The position numbers were made by a program, and so were the translations under genes. From CAYNST01 sp964434105 (GTDB taxonomy: Bacteria > Pseudomonadota > Gammaproteobacteria > Pseudomonadales > Cellvibrionaceae), in contig CAYSTJ010000010.1 of NCBI GenBank assembly GCA_964434105.1, forward strand, positions 30,649-94,648: a DNA stretch of 64,000 nt, given 5' to 3'. A model generated the notes under the pieces. That model searched no databases. It was given only the letters and a program-made list of their open reading frames with translations, and was not told where the DNA came from. Of the stretch, positions 63,201-64,000 are shown in pieces (positions within the stretch are counted from its first letter, which is position 1; every line of letters begins with the position of its first letter).

Positions 63201-63493
63201 GAGAGTCTTGTCGGATCCGTGAGATCATGTCTGAATTCACGGAACTGGTAACCGTCATAGCGACGCAATCCATTTTTACCGCCTAACCAGATAAATCCCT
63301 GTTGATCCTGTGTAATCACAAAAACGCCGCCCAACGACCGGATATCATCTGCCGACAAACGGGTGAAACTCTGTTCTGCAAACGCCGCTGGTGACTTCGC
63401 CATGCAGACAAGCAACATGGTTAGGGCGATTGTCCACCAGCGCCGCCAACAGCCAAAATGTGGAGTCCGCAATTTCAGTGATCCAATGGTCAA
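60227..63493 (-). CDS. Giant propeller sensor histidine kinase without receiver domain
   Basis: This third paralogue (about 1088 residues from the start used here) has a signal peptide (IALTMLLVCMAKSPAAFA), propeller repeats (FIWLGGKNGLRRYDG, LWIGLLSGGGLNRYD, IWVGTQQQGLFRY, LWLGTTAGANRFN), a Y_Y_Y domain, one membrane helix and a histidine kinase. The phospho-acceptor His is at codon 60857-60859 in MITNLSHELNAPLAVI, with Asn-Ala where most family members have Arg-Thr. The ATP-binding boxes are DTGAGM and GSGLTM. It ends without a receiver, unlike the two at 25-34 kb, so it needs a separate regulator. The start is uncertain: the frame is open to a TTG at 63661, and TTG codons at 63493 and 63472 are better placed for the signal peptide. 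Confidence 0.88.
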   Translation of the reverse strand: MTIGSLKLRTPHFGCWRRWWTIALTMLLVCMAKSPAAFAEQSFTRLSADDIRSLGGVFVITQDQQGFIWLGGKNGLRRYDGYQFREFRHDLTDPTRLSSNDVSDLLVDRKGRLWIGLLSGGGLNRYDFDSDTFIDYPLHPDDRQQYAHVSVYNMAEDGQGNLWLATHESGLLKLNHATGRFSRYDSETLGLRNNSVRDLAIDRHGGIWVATMNDGLHRFDPETGATRHYRVDPVQSALGPSGNQLFRVYIDRFDNVWVGTKFNGLSRFDTKSGLFSHFRHDPADPGSIGSGMIWDIHEESSGVLWVATRGGALNRFDKWTQQFQRYYPEAYQVTGLSGPVISLFSDSTGDLWLGTYNSEVNRIIRRLPQFAVVQHDPTDVAAGLPANTVDFLFEDSSHGIWIGSERALTRTDPARSRFTHYYRRPRAENPLPHAAIKSMVEMPDGTYWLGTLGEGLFSMARTGGRHGCSGDETSCQMAISVQPLTQIPANHIWCLYRDREDAIWVGTQQQGLFRYQPDSPSFTQYLPDPDKPGSITHEYVWDILEDSQGRLWVATQEGLNRLDRTTGLFINYTQTEQGFSNNSIRALAEDQDGWLWLGTTAGANRFNPETGETVVYRTVDGLPDDSITAVVVDDAGFVWLATQRGLSRFDPATRTFAHYDERHGIAGNAHPRKASALALHTGELWFGSTGGITAIHPDRIRRNPVIPPVVLTDLQLAGRSVGVGPEGPLQVAISRTASLRLPYPNPVFSVEFAALDYVVPAQNLYAYRLSGFDEKWHLTSARHRLATYTNLSPGHYTLQVKGSNNEGVWNEQPTQLNIYIMPPWWRTSWAYISYLMLLVSIVWYWWYLQNQRMILERSARQRAQQADQFKDHMITNLSHELNAPLAVINGITENLLSGGGGEINAKTRENIELIHAQSTKLNGVVRDLLDFGGDPQFVVLNRGTVYLDSVIESVMEHFQAQAEQQGLRLYSNLDGGLVPIQADDLRLRQILVKLISNALLFTGQGYIEVNVRREAEWLIVSVKDTGAGMDQKQIDRLWDSTRAAAGNDPGSGLTMPAIRRIVQMHGGDMTVESIVHEGTTVSFTLPIG

Positions 63494-63854
63494 GTGTTGA
63501 GGCGTGCACTTAAACAAGTGGTTTGGCCATCCACTATAGTGCCAGGCTGCGATTTTCCCCGGTTCCGTAAAAGCCAGGTCCGTGTCGGACAGTCGGGTTG
63601 GACCGGATTCCGGTAACCCGAACCGTGCCTGGTCCCCGGGGTATACGGAGCTTCCATTCAAAGTGACTGCTTTGCCAAAATGTTTGACATTTGACAGGTA
63701 TATTTTTGTGTTGGCCGGGTTTACCGTTCGTCACATCCTCTGTCGTCGGACCCTGCGTGCTTTCTCAGCCAGCCGCCCGACGATTACGTGAAGGCACGTT
63801 TTATTACACGGCAGTGTTAGTGTAGTAGAAATCCGCCTGCATGACCCAGCCCTT
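63494..63854. other. Intergenic region before the transposase fragment
   Basis: This stretch between the kinase and the transposase remnant holds no recognised gene. The end of the entering insertion sequence should lie around 63790-63850, but only one end is in the window, so its inverted repeat cannot be confirmed. Confidence 0.35.
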
Positions 63855-64000
63855 TCAAGGTGATTTTTTAGCCTCTTTTAGCAGTTTTGCTGTAGACACA
63901 TGCGGCTCTTTGGATGAGCCTGCCTTTTTGACAACTTTTTTCTTTGGACCCCGCCGGTTCTTCTTATATTTTTCGAGCTTCACGTTTTGTGCTAACTCGT
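63855..64000 (-). CDS. C-terminal fragment of a probable IS4-type transposase (runs off window)
   Basis: A frame open from the right edge to a TGA at 63855-63857 encodes ELAQNVKLEKYKKNRRGPKKK, then KEPHVSTAKLLKEAKKSP. The pattern KYKxNxRGPKK followed by HVSTxxLL resembles the C-terminus of certain IS4-type transposases as I remember them. Only 48 codons are visible, so neither family nor intactness is certain. Confidence 0.55.
   Translation of the reverse strand, partial: ELAQNVKLEKYKKNRRGPKKKVVKKAGSSKEPHVSTAKLLKEAKKSP

Noticed and set aside
1..64000. tRNA, rRNA and CRISPR arrays
   Set aside because: Read for cloverleaf-like ends and spaced direct repeats and found none. A dedicated tool could still reveal a diverged RNA gene.

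Overview
The window looks like a Gammaproteobacterium chromosome of moderate to high G+C. The housekeeping genes argH, algZ/algR homologues, recQ, uvrD, glyQ/glyS, plsC and lpxL are all of gammaproteobacterial type. A GH10 xylanase, PQQ-type sugar dehydrogenase, SulP permease, sulfotransferase, type VI secretion proteins and many sensor kinases suggest a free-living, polysaccharide-using, probably aquatic bacterium related to the Cellvibrionales/Pseudomonadales. That placement is inference. No rRNA, tRNA, CRISPR array or phage module was seen.

Layout. 1-1735: type VI secretion genes hcp and vgrG (vgrG runs off the left edge). 2155-3764: rhomboid protease and a small glycogen-binding (CBM48-like) protein. 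4145-10569: argH, then algZ and algR homologues separated by an orphan periplasmic binding protein and a Tat-exported GH10 xylanase. 10698-16187: AI-2E/PerM-type membrane protein, an unrecognised protein, a hybrid kinase with an ETR1-like (plant ethylene receptor type) membrane domain, and a single-domain response regulator. 16448-24821: NlpC/P60 lipoprotein, DUF2059 protein, HPP protein, sulP-usp operon, and an mlaA-RND exporter operon. 25221-33675: two divergent giant sensor kinases with periplasmic propellers; a third paralogue lies at 60227-63493. 34082-44240: exported and lipid-anchored proteins (zincin lipoprotein and partner, cytochrome c-PQQ dehydrogenase fusion, dienelactone-hydrolase-like enzyme, beta-propeller lipoprotein) with a GNAT enzyme and a broken Fic gene. 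44530-52810: recQ, an exopolysaccharide cassette (sulfotransferase, pyruvyl transferase, GT4) and uvrD. 53149-60194: orphan TRAP binding protein, small membrane protein, plsC, glyS-glyQ and an LpxL-like acyltransferase. A transposase fragment enters at the right edge.

The most striking structure not explained by genes is a dispersed family of small non-coding elements. Their ends read GTAACTATTCAGCTC as terminal inverted repeats, and two copies (5591-5730 and 55873-56013) carry perfect 8-bp target duplications. Older or longer copies lie near 5740, 24844, 36386, 41139, 50480 and 52916, and one copy is inserted inside another. GTAA termini with 8-bp duplications match what is known of IS66-family elements, so these are probably IS66-type MITEs. 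The copy next to glyS appears to have shortened GlyS by two residues. A different 279-bp element with TA duplications sits exactly on the argH stop codon.

Among proteins, two stand out. The hybrid kinase at 13282-15783 has the Asp, Tyr, Cys and His positions of the ETR1 copper/ethylene site. One giant propeller kinase (25221-29003) has glutamine in place of the phospho-acceptor histidine, while its divergent neighbour keeps the histidine.
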